A stretch of DNA of 64,000 nt. It comes from Apteryx mantelli (Eukaryota > Chordata > Aves > Apterygiformes > Apterygidae). Both the position numbers and the translations under genes were made by a program. The stretch spans positions 131,652,516 through 131,716,515 of the forward strand of contig NC_089980.1 in the NCBI RefSeq assembly GCF_036417845.1. The letters are read 5' to 3'. How positions within the stretch are numbered: position 1 is the stretch's first letter; every line of letters starts with the position of its first letter. The notes below the pieces were generated by a model. That model saw nothing but the letters and a program-made list of their open reading frames with translations, had not been told where the DNA came from and did not search any database. Of this stretch, positions 61,001 to 64,000 are shown one piece after another.

Positions 61001-61429
61001 CCCGTGCTACAGTAGCTACTGTGAGCGCTCCTTGGCAGCCTCCCATCAGAGCACGGGTTTAGCCTGATACTCCTTGTTTTTTGAAACTAGACAGAACAAC
61101 CGCACAAAACTGCTGGCTGCAGGGGTGTCAGGGTTAATAAAAGAGTATCGCTGGGCCAGATTTTGGCCTAAAGCTTGCAGAAGTTTAACAGGGTTTTTTA
61201 GGGCTTTTATGCCCTAAAAGTATGGTTACTGGTCACATAAGGAAGGGCTAGAAGAGGATATAGCTTTCAAACTGTTTTACAAAGCCACTTCATGTGTACA
61301 CAGAAGTTAATGTATAATGCAGAACCTCAGACCAACCTGTAATGTAGCCTCCTGTGGGTTTAAGGTTATCAAACTGCTTGTCATGCTTTGCCCGCTCTTC
61401 CGAGGTGATGGCCCATATGTTAGGGCCTC
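10790..61429 (-). CDS. ITSN2: ITSN2, intersectin-2 (37 coding exons; start-codon exon missing)
   Basis: Multidomain endocytic scaffold. In this family the EH domains bind NPF-containing partners, the SH3 domains bind dynamin/synaptojanin/WASP-type proline motifs, and the DH-PH unit is a Cdc42 exchange factor followed by a C2 domain. Seen: all 37 exons joined end to end keep a single frame (5261 nt; 1753 residues counted from the first, split Gly). Approximate positions: EH1 6-100, EH2 230-325, coiled coil 350-790, SH3-A to -E 815-1243, DH 1262-1455, PH 1490-1605, C2 1620-1740. EF-hand loops [12 protein letters not shown] and [12 protein letters not shown] lie in the EH domains. ITSN1 is the close alternative; the FAM228 neighbour favours ITSN2. 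The initiating MAQF-type exon was not found. Confidence 0.93.
10948..12520 (-). other. ITSN2 last intron
   Basis: Holds a compound microsatellite at 11639-11725 and further TA/TG-rich sequence near 11825-11872. No exon recognised. Confidence 0.7.
11639..11725. repeat. compound (TA)n(CA)n(TA)n microsatellite
   Basis: TA run, then two blocks of AC repeats, then a second TA run; the two TA runs can pair with each other. Confidence 0.9.
12521..12694 (-). CDS. ITSN2: ITSN2 exon 36 of window (C2)
   Basis: Encodes [20 protein letters not shown], then [20 protein letters not shown] and [17 protein letters not shown]. Asp residues in the loops (SNPYCE, FDRDQF) fit a C2 fold. Acceptor TGTTTAG|GG, donor GATG|GTAAGC. 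Confidence 0.97.
12991..13074 (-). CDS. ITSN2: ITSN2 exon 35 of window (C2 start)
   Basis: Encodes [20 protein letters not shown] then LKACKPN, the first C2 strand. Acceptor TTCCCAG|CT, donor ATG|GTAAGT. Confidence 0.96.
13235..13317 (-). CDS. ITSN2: ITSN2 exon 34 of window (PH C-terminal helix)
   Basis: Encodes [20 protein letters not shown] then KREKAYQ; the Trp closes the PH fold. Acceptor TTCTGCAG|G, donor CAAG|GTACTG. Confidence 0.96.
13859..13980 (-). CDS. ITSN2: ITSN2 exon 33 of window (PH)
   Basis: Encodes [20 protein letters not shown], then [20 protein letters not shown]. Acceptor CTTTCAG|CCT, donor CG|GTGAGT. Confidence 0.96.
13981..14804 (-). other. ITSN2 intron with CpG-bearing patch
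   Basis: Positions about 14180-14380 are GC-richer, with several CpGs. No promoter motif or exon recognised. Confidence 0.5.
14805..15017 (-). CDS. ITSN2: ITSN2 exon 32 of window (PH)
   Basis: 71 codons: [20 protein letters not shown], then [20 protein letters not shown] and [11 protein letters not shown]. The first part of the PH domain. Acceptor CTCCTAG|CAA, donor ATG|GTGAGT. Confidence 0.96.
15573..15740 (-). CDS. ITSN2: ITSN2 exon 31 of window (DH end)
   Basis: 56 codons: [20 protein letters not shown], then [20 protein letters not shown] and [16 protein letters not shown]. Acceptor ATACCAG|ATT, donor GAG|GTAACT. Confidence 0.96.
15911..16009 (-). CDS. ITSN2: ITSN2 exon 30 of window (DH CR3 region)
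   Basis: 33 codons: [20 protein letters not shown] and [13 protein letters not shown]. The [14 protein letters not shown] stretch is the most conserved RhoGEF signature. Acceptor CCCACAG|AAA, donor AGT|GTGAGT. Confidence 0.97.
16331..16514 (-). CDS. ITSN2: ITSN2 exon 29 of window (DH)
   Basis: Encodes [20 protein letters not shown], then [33 protein letters not shown] and KDFLK. Acceptor CTCTCTAG|A, donor AAG|GTACCT. Confidence 0.96.
17169..17275 (-). CDS. ITSN2: ITSN2 exon 28 of window (DH)
   Basis: Encodes [20 protein letters not shown], then [15 protein letters not shown]. Family members usually have SGFL where this has SGCL. Acceptor GGCTGCAG|GTT, donor AA|GTGAGT. Confidence 0.95.
18186..18307 (-). 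CDS. ITSN2: ITSN2 exon 27 of window (DH start)
   Basis: Encodes [20 protein letters not shown] and [20 protein letters not shown], the first helix of the RhoGEF domain. Two in-frame ATGs precede the DH core. Acceptor CTTGTAG|GG, donor GAG|GTGAGA. Confidence 0.96.
20390..20790. promoter_or_regulatory. intragenic CpG island in ITSN2 intron
   Basis: Dense CpGs in an otherwise AT-leaning intron, with Sp1-like GC boxes (CCGCCC) at about 20601 and 20690. A minus-strand donor consensus GGCGG|GTGAGA ends at 20601, about 2.3 kb upstream of the DH exon. Promoter function is inferred from composition only. Confidence 0.5.
24257..24297. repeat. (AT)n microsatellite
   Basis: Near-perfect AT dinucleotide run inside the large ITSN2 intron. 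Confidence 0.9.
28192..28236. repeat. (AT)n(GT)n compound microsatellite
   Basis: AT run followed by GT run and mixed TATG units. Confidence 0.9.
30864..30869 (-). terminator. ITSN2: intronic poly(A) signal for a short ITSN2 isoform
   Basis: AATAAA on the minus strand starts seven bases past the exon 26 boundary and contains the in-frame stop TAA. A GT-rich stretch (GGTGTGTTGC, then TTTGTGTTTGG) follows about 45 bases on. Short isoforms lacking DH-PH-C2 are known for intersectins; that this site makes one is inferred. Confidence 0.55.
30876..31067 (-). CDS. ITSN2: ITSN2 exon 26 of window (SH3-E)
   Basis: Whole SH3-[21 protein letters not shown], then [20 protein letters not shown] and [13 protein letters not shown]. 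Donor CAGT|GTAAGA. If this donor is not used, translation stops three codons into the intron at a TAA that overlaps AATAAA. Confidence 0.97.
31068..32091 (-). other. ITSN2 intron
   Basis: Holds an unrecognised minus-strand open frame at 31534-31965 (143 residues), otherwise plain intron. Confidence 0.55.
32092..32185 (-). CDS. ITSN2: ITSN2 exon 25 of window (SH3-D, second half)
   Basis: [20 protein letters not shown] completes SH3-D, then [11 protein letters not shown]. The basic ARGKKRQKG insert is intersectin-specific. Acceptor TTTACAG|GCA, donor TCAG|GTGAAA. Confidence 0.96.
32186..33890 (-). other. ITSN2 intron splitting SH3-D
   Basis: Contains a perfect 11-bp inverted repeat (33202-33212 with 33224-33234). 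No exon recognised. Confidence 0.6.
33891..34012 (-). CDS. ITSN2: ITSN2 exon 24 of window (SH3-D, first half)
   Basis: Encodes [20 protein letters not shown], then [20 protein letters not shown]. Acceptor CCTTCAG|AA, about 30 bases after a long minus-strand A-run. Donor CAG|GTAATT. Confidence 0.95.
34044..34115. repeat. T-run and AAAAGTAC tandem repeat
   Basis: About 28 T residues on the plus strand followed by several units of AAAAGTAC. Lies 30 bases upstream (minus sense) of the SH3-D exon acceptor. Confidence 0.85.
34261..34306 (-). CDS. ITSN2: ITSN2 exon 23 of window (short linker exon)
   Basis: 46 bases encoding [15 protein letters not shown] between SH3-C and SH3-D. Acceptor TTATTGCAG|AGT, donor CCTG|GTAAGT. 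Confidence 0.92.
35077..35243 (-). CDS. ITSN2: ITSN2 exon 22 of window (SH3-C)
   Basis: Whole SH3-[21 protein letters not shown], then [20 protein letters not shown] and [15 protein letters not shown]. Acceptor TATACAG|AG, donor GAA|GTGAGT. Confidence 0.96.
36201..36265 (-). CDS. ITSN2: ITSN2 exon 21 of window (SH3-B/C linker)
   Basis: Encodes [20 protein letters not shown]. The acceptor is a tandem CAGCAG. The downstream AG (exon start 36265) gives the family-like KKEEPEA; the upstream AG (start 36268) would give KKEDRPEA. Donor GAGG|GTAAGG. Confidence 0.93.
37118..37323 (-). CDS. ITSN2: ITSN2 exon 20 of window (SH3-B)
   Basis: Whole SH3-[21 protein letters not shown], then [20 protein letters not shown] and [16 protein letters not shown]. 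Acceptor CTTAACAG|GGA, donor GAGGA|GTGAGT. Confidence 0.96.
37783..37927 (-). CDS. ITSN2: ITSN2 exon 19 of window (SH3-A/B linker)
   Basis: [20 protein letters not shown], then a linker with [19 protein letters not shown]. The [11 protein letters not shown] segment is strongly conserved in intersectins. Acceptor TTTGCAG|A, donor CAG|GTATGT. Confidence 0.95.
38207..38382 (-). CDS. ITSN2: ITSN2 exon 18 of window (SH3-A, second half)
   Basis: [20 protein letters not shown] then [17 protein letters not shown] completes SH3-A; a Ser/Thr/Pro tail beginning [14 protein letters not shown] follows. Acceptor ATCCACAG|GTT, donor GA|GTATGG. Confidence 0.96.
38383..40223 (-). other. ITSN2 intron splitting SH3-A
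   Basis: Positions about 38550-38840 are GC-richer with a CpG cluster (e.g. GACGCGCCGCG). No coding exon recognised. Confidence 0.55.
40224..40345 (-). CDS. ITSN2: ITSN2 exon 17 of window (SH3-A, first half)
   Basis: [12 protein letters not shown] precedes [20 protein letters not shown], then FNTGDVIQ: the ALYPF and RT-loop part of SH3-A. Acceptor CTTTCAG|GC, donor CAG|GTAAGT. Confidence 0.95.
40346..41489 (-). other. ITSN2 intron
   Basis: AT-rich intron; nothing recognised. Confidence 0.6.
41490..41932 (-). CDS. ITSN2: ITSN2 exon 16 of window (long charged helix before SH3-A)
   Basis: Largest exon: 443 bases, residues 657-804. Starts [20 protein letters not shown], continues as about 110 residues of Arg/Lys/Glu/Gln, and ends with a less charged segment containing EKFADLLKP and FKPPWKNE. 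The equivalent stretch in the mammalian intersectins I remember is shorter; this could not be checked here. Acceptor TTTTTAAG|G, donor AAG|GTACCT. Confidence 0.93.
41933..43972 (-). other. ITSN2 intron
   Basis: Nothing recognised. The flanking exons join directly in frame (EDEAA-R-KAKREK), so no missing exon is needed. Confidence 0.65.
43973..44109 (-). CDS. ITSN2: ITSN2 exon 15 of window (coiled coil)
   Basis: Encodes [20 protein letters not shown], then [19 protein letters not shown] and DEAA. Acceptor CTCATTAG|GAC, donor AAG|GTACCG. Confidence 0.95.
44110..46954 (-). other. ITSN2 intron
   Basis: Contains (AAAAC)n near 44846-44866 and an A-run near 45243. No exon recognised. Confidence 0.6.
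46955..47094 (-). CDS. ITSN2: ITSN2 exon 14 of window (coiled coil)
   Basis: Encodes [20 protein letters not shown], then [19 protein letters not shown] and AFNSQLK. Acceptor TTCTGCAG|GT, donor AAG|GTAGGT. Confidence 0.95.
47711..47798 (-). CDS. ITSN2: ITSN2 exon 13 of window (coiled coil)
   Basis: Encodes [20 protein letters not shown] and KNIQLDNTQ. Acceptor ATCTACAG|GAG, donor A|GTAAGT. Confidence 0.95.
48597..48737 (-). CDS. ITSN2: ITSN2 exon 12 of window (coiled coil)
   Basis: 47 codons, phase 0-0: [19 protein letters not shown] and then [19 protein letters not shown], ending in a QLQQQLQ run. Acceptor TTTCTAG|ACG, donor CAG|GTATGT. Confidence 0.95.
48922..49071 (-). CDS. ITSN2: ITSN2 exon 11 of window (coiled coil)
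   Basis: 50 codons, phase 0-0: [20 protein letters not shown], then [16 protein letters not shown] and LNLELEAL. Acceptor TCTCTAG|GCA, donor CTA|GTAAGA. Confidence 0.95.
49298..49347. repeat. perfect 20-bp inverted repeat (hairpin)
   Basis: Arms 49298-49317 and 49328-49347 are exact reverse complements with a 10-base spacer. The core TTTATGCACATAAA also occurs just before, at 49283-49296. Located in a coiled-coil intron. Confidence 0.85.
49803..50065 (-). CDS. ITSN2: ITSN2 exon 10 of window (coiled coil)
   Basis: Residues 351-438. Begins [20 protein letters not shown] and continues as an almost unbroken Arg/Glu/Gln/Lys helix to KEIERRE. Acceptor TATTTTAG|TG. The donor GAG|GTTGTT is weak. 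Confidence 0.92.
50964..51049 (-). CDS. ITSN2: ITSN2 exon 9 of window
   Basis: Encodes [20 protein letters not shown] and EEPQKKQP, leading into the coiled coil. The acceptor is unusual: the tract before CAG is a C-run plus (CA)n instead of a normal T-rich tract. Donor CCAG|GTAAAG. Confidence 0.92.
51051..51079. repeat. (TG)n-G16 microsatellite forming a splice acceptor tract
   Basis: On the minus strand it reads as a run of about 16 C then (CA)n then CAG. It directly abuts ITSN2 exon 9 and takes the place of its polypyrimidine tract. Confidence 0.85.
51161..51298 (-). CDS. ITSN2: ITSN2 exon 8 of window (EH2 calcium loop)
   Basis: Encodes [20 protein letters not shown] with an EF-hand loop, then [17 protein letters not shown] and LVPPSF. 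Acceptor CTGTGCAG|G, donor TTCAG|GTGAAT. Confidence 0.94.
51299..53152 (-). other. ITSN2 intron splitting EH2
   Basis: Contains the tandem palindromic repeat at 52593-52632; otherwise nothing recognised. Confidence 0.6.
52593..52632. repeat. tandem 20-bp repeat with palindromic core
   Basis: Two adjacent copies of AGTTTATGCATAAACATCT plus one base; each contains the 14-bp perfect palindrome GTTTATGCATAAAC. Confidence 0.85.
53153..53216 (-). CDS. ITSN2: ITSN2 exon 7 of window (EH2)
   Basis: Encodes (G)[20 protein letters not shown] and the split Trp. The acceptor used for the family-like sequence is CACTAAG|GA. A second in-frame AG nine bases on (TTCAAG|CA) would remove Gly-Phe-Gln. Confidence 0.93.
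53934..54076 (-). CDS. ITSN2: ITSN2 exon 6 of window (EH2 start)
   Basis: A serine-rich start is followed by [20 protein letters not shown] and KSMSGYLS. It opens the second EH domain. Acceptor ATATTGCAG|T, donor TCGG|GTGAGT. Confidence 0.94.
54077..55628 (-). other. ITSN2 intron
   Basis: Nothing recognised beyond A-rich runs. Confidence 0.6.
55629..55725 (-). CDS. ITSN2: ITSN2 exon 5 of window (linker)
   Basis: Encodes [20 protein letters not shown] followed by [11 protein letters not shown], the conserved part of the inter-EH linker. Acceptor TTGTTTCAG|CA, donor AGCAG|GTATGA. Confidence 0.94.
56010..56210 (-). CDS. ITSN2: ITSN2 exon 4 of window (Ser/Pro linker)
   Basis: Residues 108-174, beginning [12 protein letters not shown] low-complexity Ser/Thr/Pro/Val linker between the EH domains, ending [11 protein letters not shown]. 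The middle is diverged from mammals but the ends are clear. Donor A|GTAAGT. Confidence 0.92.
56211..57593 (-). other. ITSN2 intron
   Basis: Nothing recognised. Confidence 0.6.
57594..57757 (-). CDS. ITSN2: ITSN2 exon 3 of window (EH1 calcium loop)
   Basis: Encodes [20 protein letters not shown], holding a canonical EF-hand calcium loop, then the helix [10 protein letters not shown] and the PMVLPPVMK linker start. Acceptor TGTTTAAG|G, donor TTTG|GTACTT. Confidence 0.95.
57758..59507 (-). other. ITSN2 intron splitting EH1
   Basis: Nothing recognised. Confidence 0.6.
59508..59571 (-). CDS. ITSN2: ITSN2 exon 2 of window (EH1)
   Basis: Encodes [20 protein letters not shown] and the split Trp of the EH core. 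Acceptor TCATAG|GT, donor ATATG|GTAAGT. Confidence 0.95.
59572..61336 (-). other. ITSN2 intron splitting EH1
   Basis: Contains a TATC/TAGA tandem repeat at about 60430-60470 and a 9-bp hairpin at 61196-61219. No exon recognised. Confidence 0.6.
60430..60470. repeat. 18-bp tandem repeat of ATATCTATCTATAG type
   Basis: About 2.3 copies; each unit is largely self-complementary. Confidence 0.8.
61337..61429 (-). CDS. ITSN2: ITSN2 exon 1 of window (EH1 start)
   Basis: Residues 1-31: [19 protein letters not shown] then [10 protein letters not shown]. Acceptor TTTTTTTAG|GA, donor ACAG|GTTGGT. The first Gly codon is split, so an upstream exon ending in G is required. The frame stays open upstream of the acceptor into a CpG-dense patch. 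Confidence 0.93.
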
Positions 61430-61554
61430 CTAAAAAAACAACAGATTGAAGATCTTTGAAAATAAAGCACGTCACTCGTAAAAAATCAAAGCTCGGTTTC
61501 TTGAGAGACAGAATTAGATTTGGACCCACCCAGCTCCTACCAGTTTGGCAAGGA

Positions 61555-61865
61555 TATGACGAAACCCAACCCGGCTTCCCAGATGGGCGAGCGGTAGCCG
61601 AGCCCATTCTTCAGCCCGGTGGCTTTATACCGGGCTTTCGAACAAGCCGTGCCGTCCTTCCAAGGCGGCGCAGAGCAGTTTCCTGCTGCTGCCGATTGTT
61701 TGCGGCCCAGGCAGGAAGCGCAGTGCTCCGCTGCTTCGTGTGAACCAAACGCTCCTCCGGTTCACCGGGAAACAACCGCCCGTCGACGGCCCTTAAAGGT
61801 TCCCGGACAGAAAGGGAACACACCGCAGCTGCCAGACGCCGGCTCACGCTTTGCCCGGCCCGTGC
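61555..61865. promoter_or_regulatory. CpG-dense patch upstream of the EH1 exon
   Basis: A cluster of CpGs in an AT-rich intron, with a minus-strand TATAAAG at 61629-61623. A minus-strand ATG at 61607 is open in frame into ITSN2 exon 1. Could be an alternative promoter; inferred from composition and frame only. Confidence 0.4.
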
Positions 61866-61996
61866 TCAAAAATTAAAATTGGGATTCCTAGCAAAAATAC
61901 ATTGTTTGCGTATGACAAAGTAGCAACACTCTGGATTTTTTTTAAATAGGATATGATTTCAACTTACCGTATTTCAATGGTGAATATATATAATGT

Positions 61997-62043
<47 letters not shown>
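61997..62043. repeat. (TA)n(CA)n compound microsatellite
   Basis: TA run followed directly by about 15 CA units. Confidence 0.9.
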
Positions 62044-62046
<3 letters not shown>

Positions 62047-64000
62047 ATAGCCTCAAAGTAACAAAGCTAAGTTGCAAGGAATAAATATGCTTACAGAGCG
62101 GTGCTGATATACCAAATAGAACTGGGAATGACTTTCAAATATGTCTGATCCCACTGTAAAAGTGTCAGGGTGTGTGTCCTTTGCAGGAAAAGGGCTTAGC
62201 CAGTAATAATTTGTTTTCATTTTAAGATGATGTTTTAGTTGGGAAGCTTTTGACAAAATTCAAGTTTTCAATCAATGAGTTAGCCAACACTCTGAATGGA
62301 AACTCCCAAAACAACACTGAAAGGTTATTAAAAAAAAAAAATCTCTAAAAATACATTCTTTTCAGCCTTAGCACTTCCAAGGAACTGTTAAGCTGTTCTC
62401 AAATATTCCTATTGCTCACTAAAAACACTAGTCAAAGAAATAAATAGTAATTCTGATAAGACATTAATAAGCTGCTTTAAAACACAGAGTGTTTAGAAAG
62501 AATGTTACTATAAAGTGCTTCCGTTTCCCGCATAAACCTAATTTCAGAGCCAACAGAACCAATTAAATTGCCTTCAAGAGCTCTTCCCAGCCTTTTTTCC
62601 AAAGAATTCCCCCTTTCCCCTAACAACAAAGCTAGCGGACGGCAAGCTAACATACATCCCCGTACATACATATTAACAATGTGAATCATCTCGCTTGTCT
62701 TTGTTTATGCATATATGCAAACACATTTTCCAAAAAGGCTTAACGTCGCCTCTCAGCAAGAGTGTTAAGACTACCACCCTCCTTGCATATCTACACATGG
62801 AATTCCTTACCCTGCTGCTTAGTATGTAAAGACATACAGTATACAAAAAAAAAACCCAAAACAAAACAAAAAAACCCATAGCAACAACAGAAATCCATGA
62901 ATATGAATGACAAAAGAGGTGGGAGTACATTAGGATGCAATTTTTAAGCACCCAACTTCAAAGTTTTGTTTCCCTCTTCTCCAGGGGTTCCCAAAGCTCT
63001 GTACAAAGAAGGCCGCTTAATGCATTTAATACACAAGACATCCCACTTGGGAGGAAGCAGAAAGGACGGGATATAAAATACGGCACTGTCCGCTCAGCAC
63101 ACAGCTTCTGGCTGCCCAGGCTTACAGGCTGGCCCATCTGTCCACTGTCTCAGCACCACCGCAGTCAAAGATGCCTTGTTCCCAGAGCAAACCTGCCTTT
63201 TGAAACACACCCTAGAGGAATTTTTCAGTATTTTTCCAAGAAGGGAAAGGGCTTGGGGGGACAGGAGGGGAGGAGAGAGAGAGAATCACAAATCAGCATG
63301 TTGGACTGAGGACCTCCACCTGGCTGGTGCCTCCATAAACCGGGCTGTTTTGGACACTTACTGGCTGAGATCCCTGACAAGATGCTCACCCTACTTCCAA
63401 GAAGTTGGTAAAGGTCCTCCAAGTGTTAGTCTTGAGGATCTATTTTTTTTTCTTTTTGAGTATAGCCTCAATTAAAGAGCTTTTCTGCATGCTGAGAGAA
63501 CCCCCACTTTGGAAAATAGAGGCTTACTTCTTTCTTCGGATTAAAGGAGTCTAAATATAAATATATGATATAAATATGTCACAAAGGGAGCCAGAAGATG
63601 GCAATCAAATTTGAAACTCTCCTGATTTCATATTCCAGCGCAAATTCAACAAAACACCCCTTTGAATAAAGTCTGGTAAACGAGTTTTCCTGTAGAACTT
63701 GACATTTGAAGTTCTACATGGTATTGTCTTAAAAGCGCCAAAACTTTGCAGTGTAAAGAGACACCAGATCTTCACACCTGTGGCTGTATGACAATTAACA
63801 TTAACTTAGCACCCTCAACATCTTGTTCAAGAAGTGTTTCAATGTTTGTGTCCTACTCTTCACTCATGTTTACACCCTCCTTCATTAACGCTCCACAAGA
63901 ATCTCACCGTTATCTGCATACTACATTTTTTGCATGCTCAGTCTCAGAAGACTGCTATCGCTTTTCCCTAACATGCAGAGATGCCACGCACAGGAATGCC

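Larger units (their letters stand above)
61430..64000 (-). other. ITSN2 5' intron (start exon not found)
   Basis: Apart from the CpG patch and a (TA)n(CA)n microsatellite at 61997-62043, nothing was recognised. I searched for an exon ending in the expected ATG-containing sequence and did not see it before 64000. Confidence 0.55.

Noticed and set aside
10790..61429. Assigning the large gene to ITSN1
   Set aside because: The domains are shared, but the neighbouring FAM228 gene fits the ITSN2 locus. A full alignment to both paralogues would settle it.
61968..61990. Strong minus-strand donor ACG|GTAAGTTG as a possible ITSN2 start exon
   Set aside because: No ATG or acceptor precedes it; upstream is a TA/CA microsatellite, and the residues do not match the expected N terminus.
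1..64000. CR1-type or LTR elements, tRNA genes, CRISPR arrays
   Set aside because: Looked for typical CR1 3' ends, tRNA boxes and repeat-spacer patterns; none recognised by eye.

Overview
This is a vertebrate genomic window carrying two spliced genes in tail-to-tail orientation. All introns recognised use GT-AG sites. The compact introns, the lack of recognisable SINE/LINE copies and the near-mammalian protein sequence suggest a sauropsid, most likely a bird. That assignment is an inference, not a measurement. Nothing in the window looks bacterial, viral or plasmid-like.

Plus strand, about 1.4-8.5 kb: the 3' part of a FAM228-family gene (FAM228A/FAM228B type). Five internal coding exons and a terminal exon read in one continuous frame of 214 visible residues to TGA at 8375-8377. 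An AATAAA lies about 105 bases further on. The 5' exon(s) were not recognised and probably lie before the window.

Minus strand, 61.4 kb down to 10.8 kb: almost all of the coding sequence of ITSN2 (intersectin-2). It has 37 coding exons, all joined in frame (5261 nt, 1753 visible residues plus stop). Order of domains: EH1 (exons 1-3), Ser/Pro-rich linker (4-6), EH2 (6-8), long coiled coil (9-16), five SH3 domains A-E (17-26), DH (27-31), PH (32-34) and C2 (35-37). Only the start-codon exon (about 9-10 residues in relatives) is missing; it probably lies upstream of position 64000. The encoded protein is an endocytic scaffold and Cdc42-type exchange factor. ITSN1 is the main alternative, but the FAM228 neighbour matches the mammalian ITSN2 locus as I know it.

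Layout by region: 1-8.5 kb FAM228; 8.5-10.8 kb the shared 3' zone, including the ITSN2 3' UTR; 10.8-18.3 kb ITSN2 C2, PH and DH exons; 18.3-30.9 kb one large intron separating the SH3 half from the GEF half, with a CpG-dense island near 20.4-20.8 kb; 30.9-40.3 kb the five SH3 domains; 41.5-51.0 kb coiled coil; 51.2-61.4 kb the EH domains; 61.4-64.0 kb a 5' intron with a second CpG-dense patch at about 61.56-61.87 kb. ITSN2 introns of roughly 80-900 bases that have no entry of their own were read and hold no recognised gene.

The most interesting signals are regulatory. A poly(A) signal overlaps the stop codon just inside the intron after the SH3-E exon and would make a short, GEF-less isoform. 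An intragenic CpG island sits directly upstream of the DH exons. A CpG patch is joined in frame to the EH1 exon. One splice acceptor is built from a C-run/CA microsatellite. None of this is a wholly new system; no exotic defence, mobile or biosynthetic module was found.
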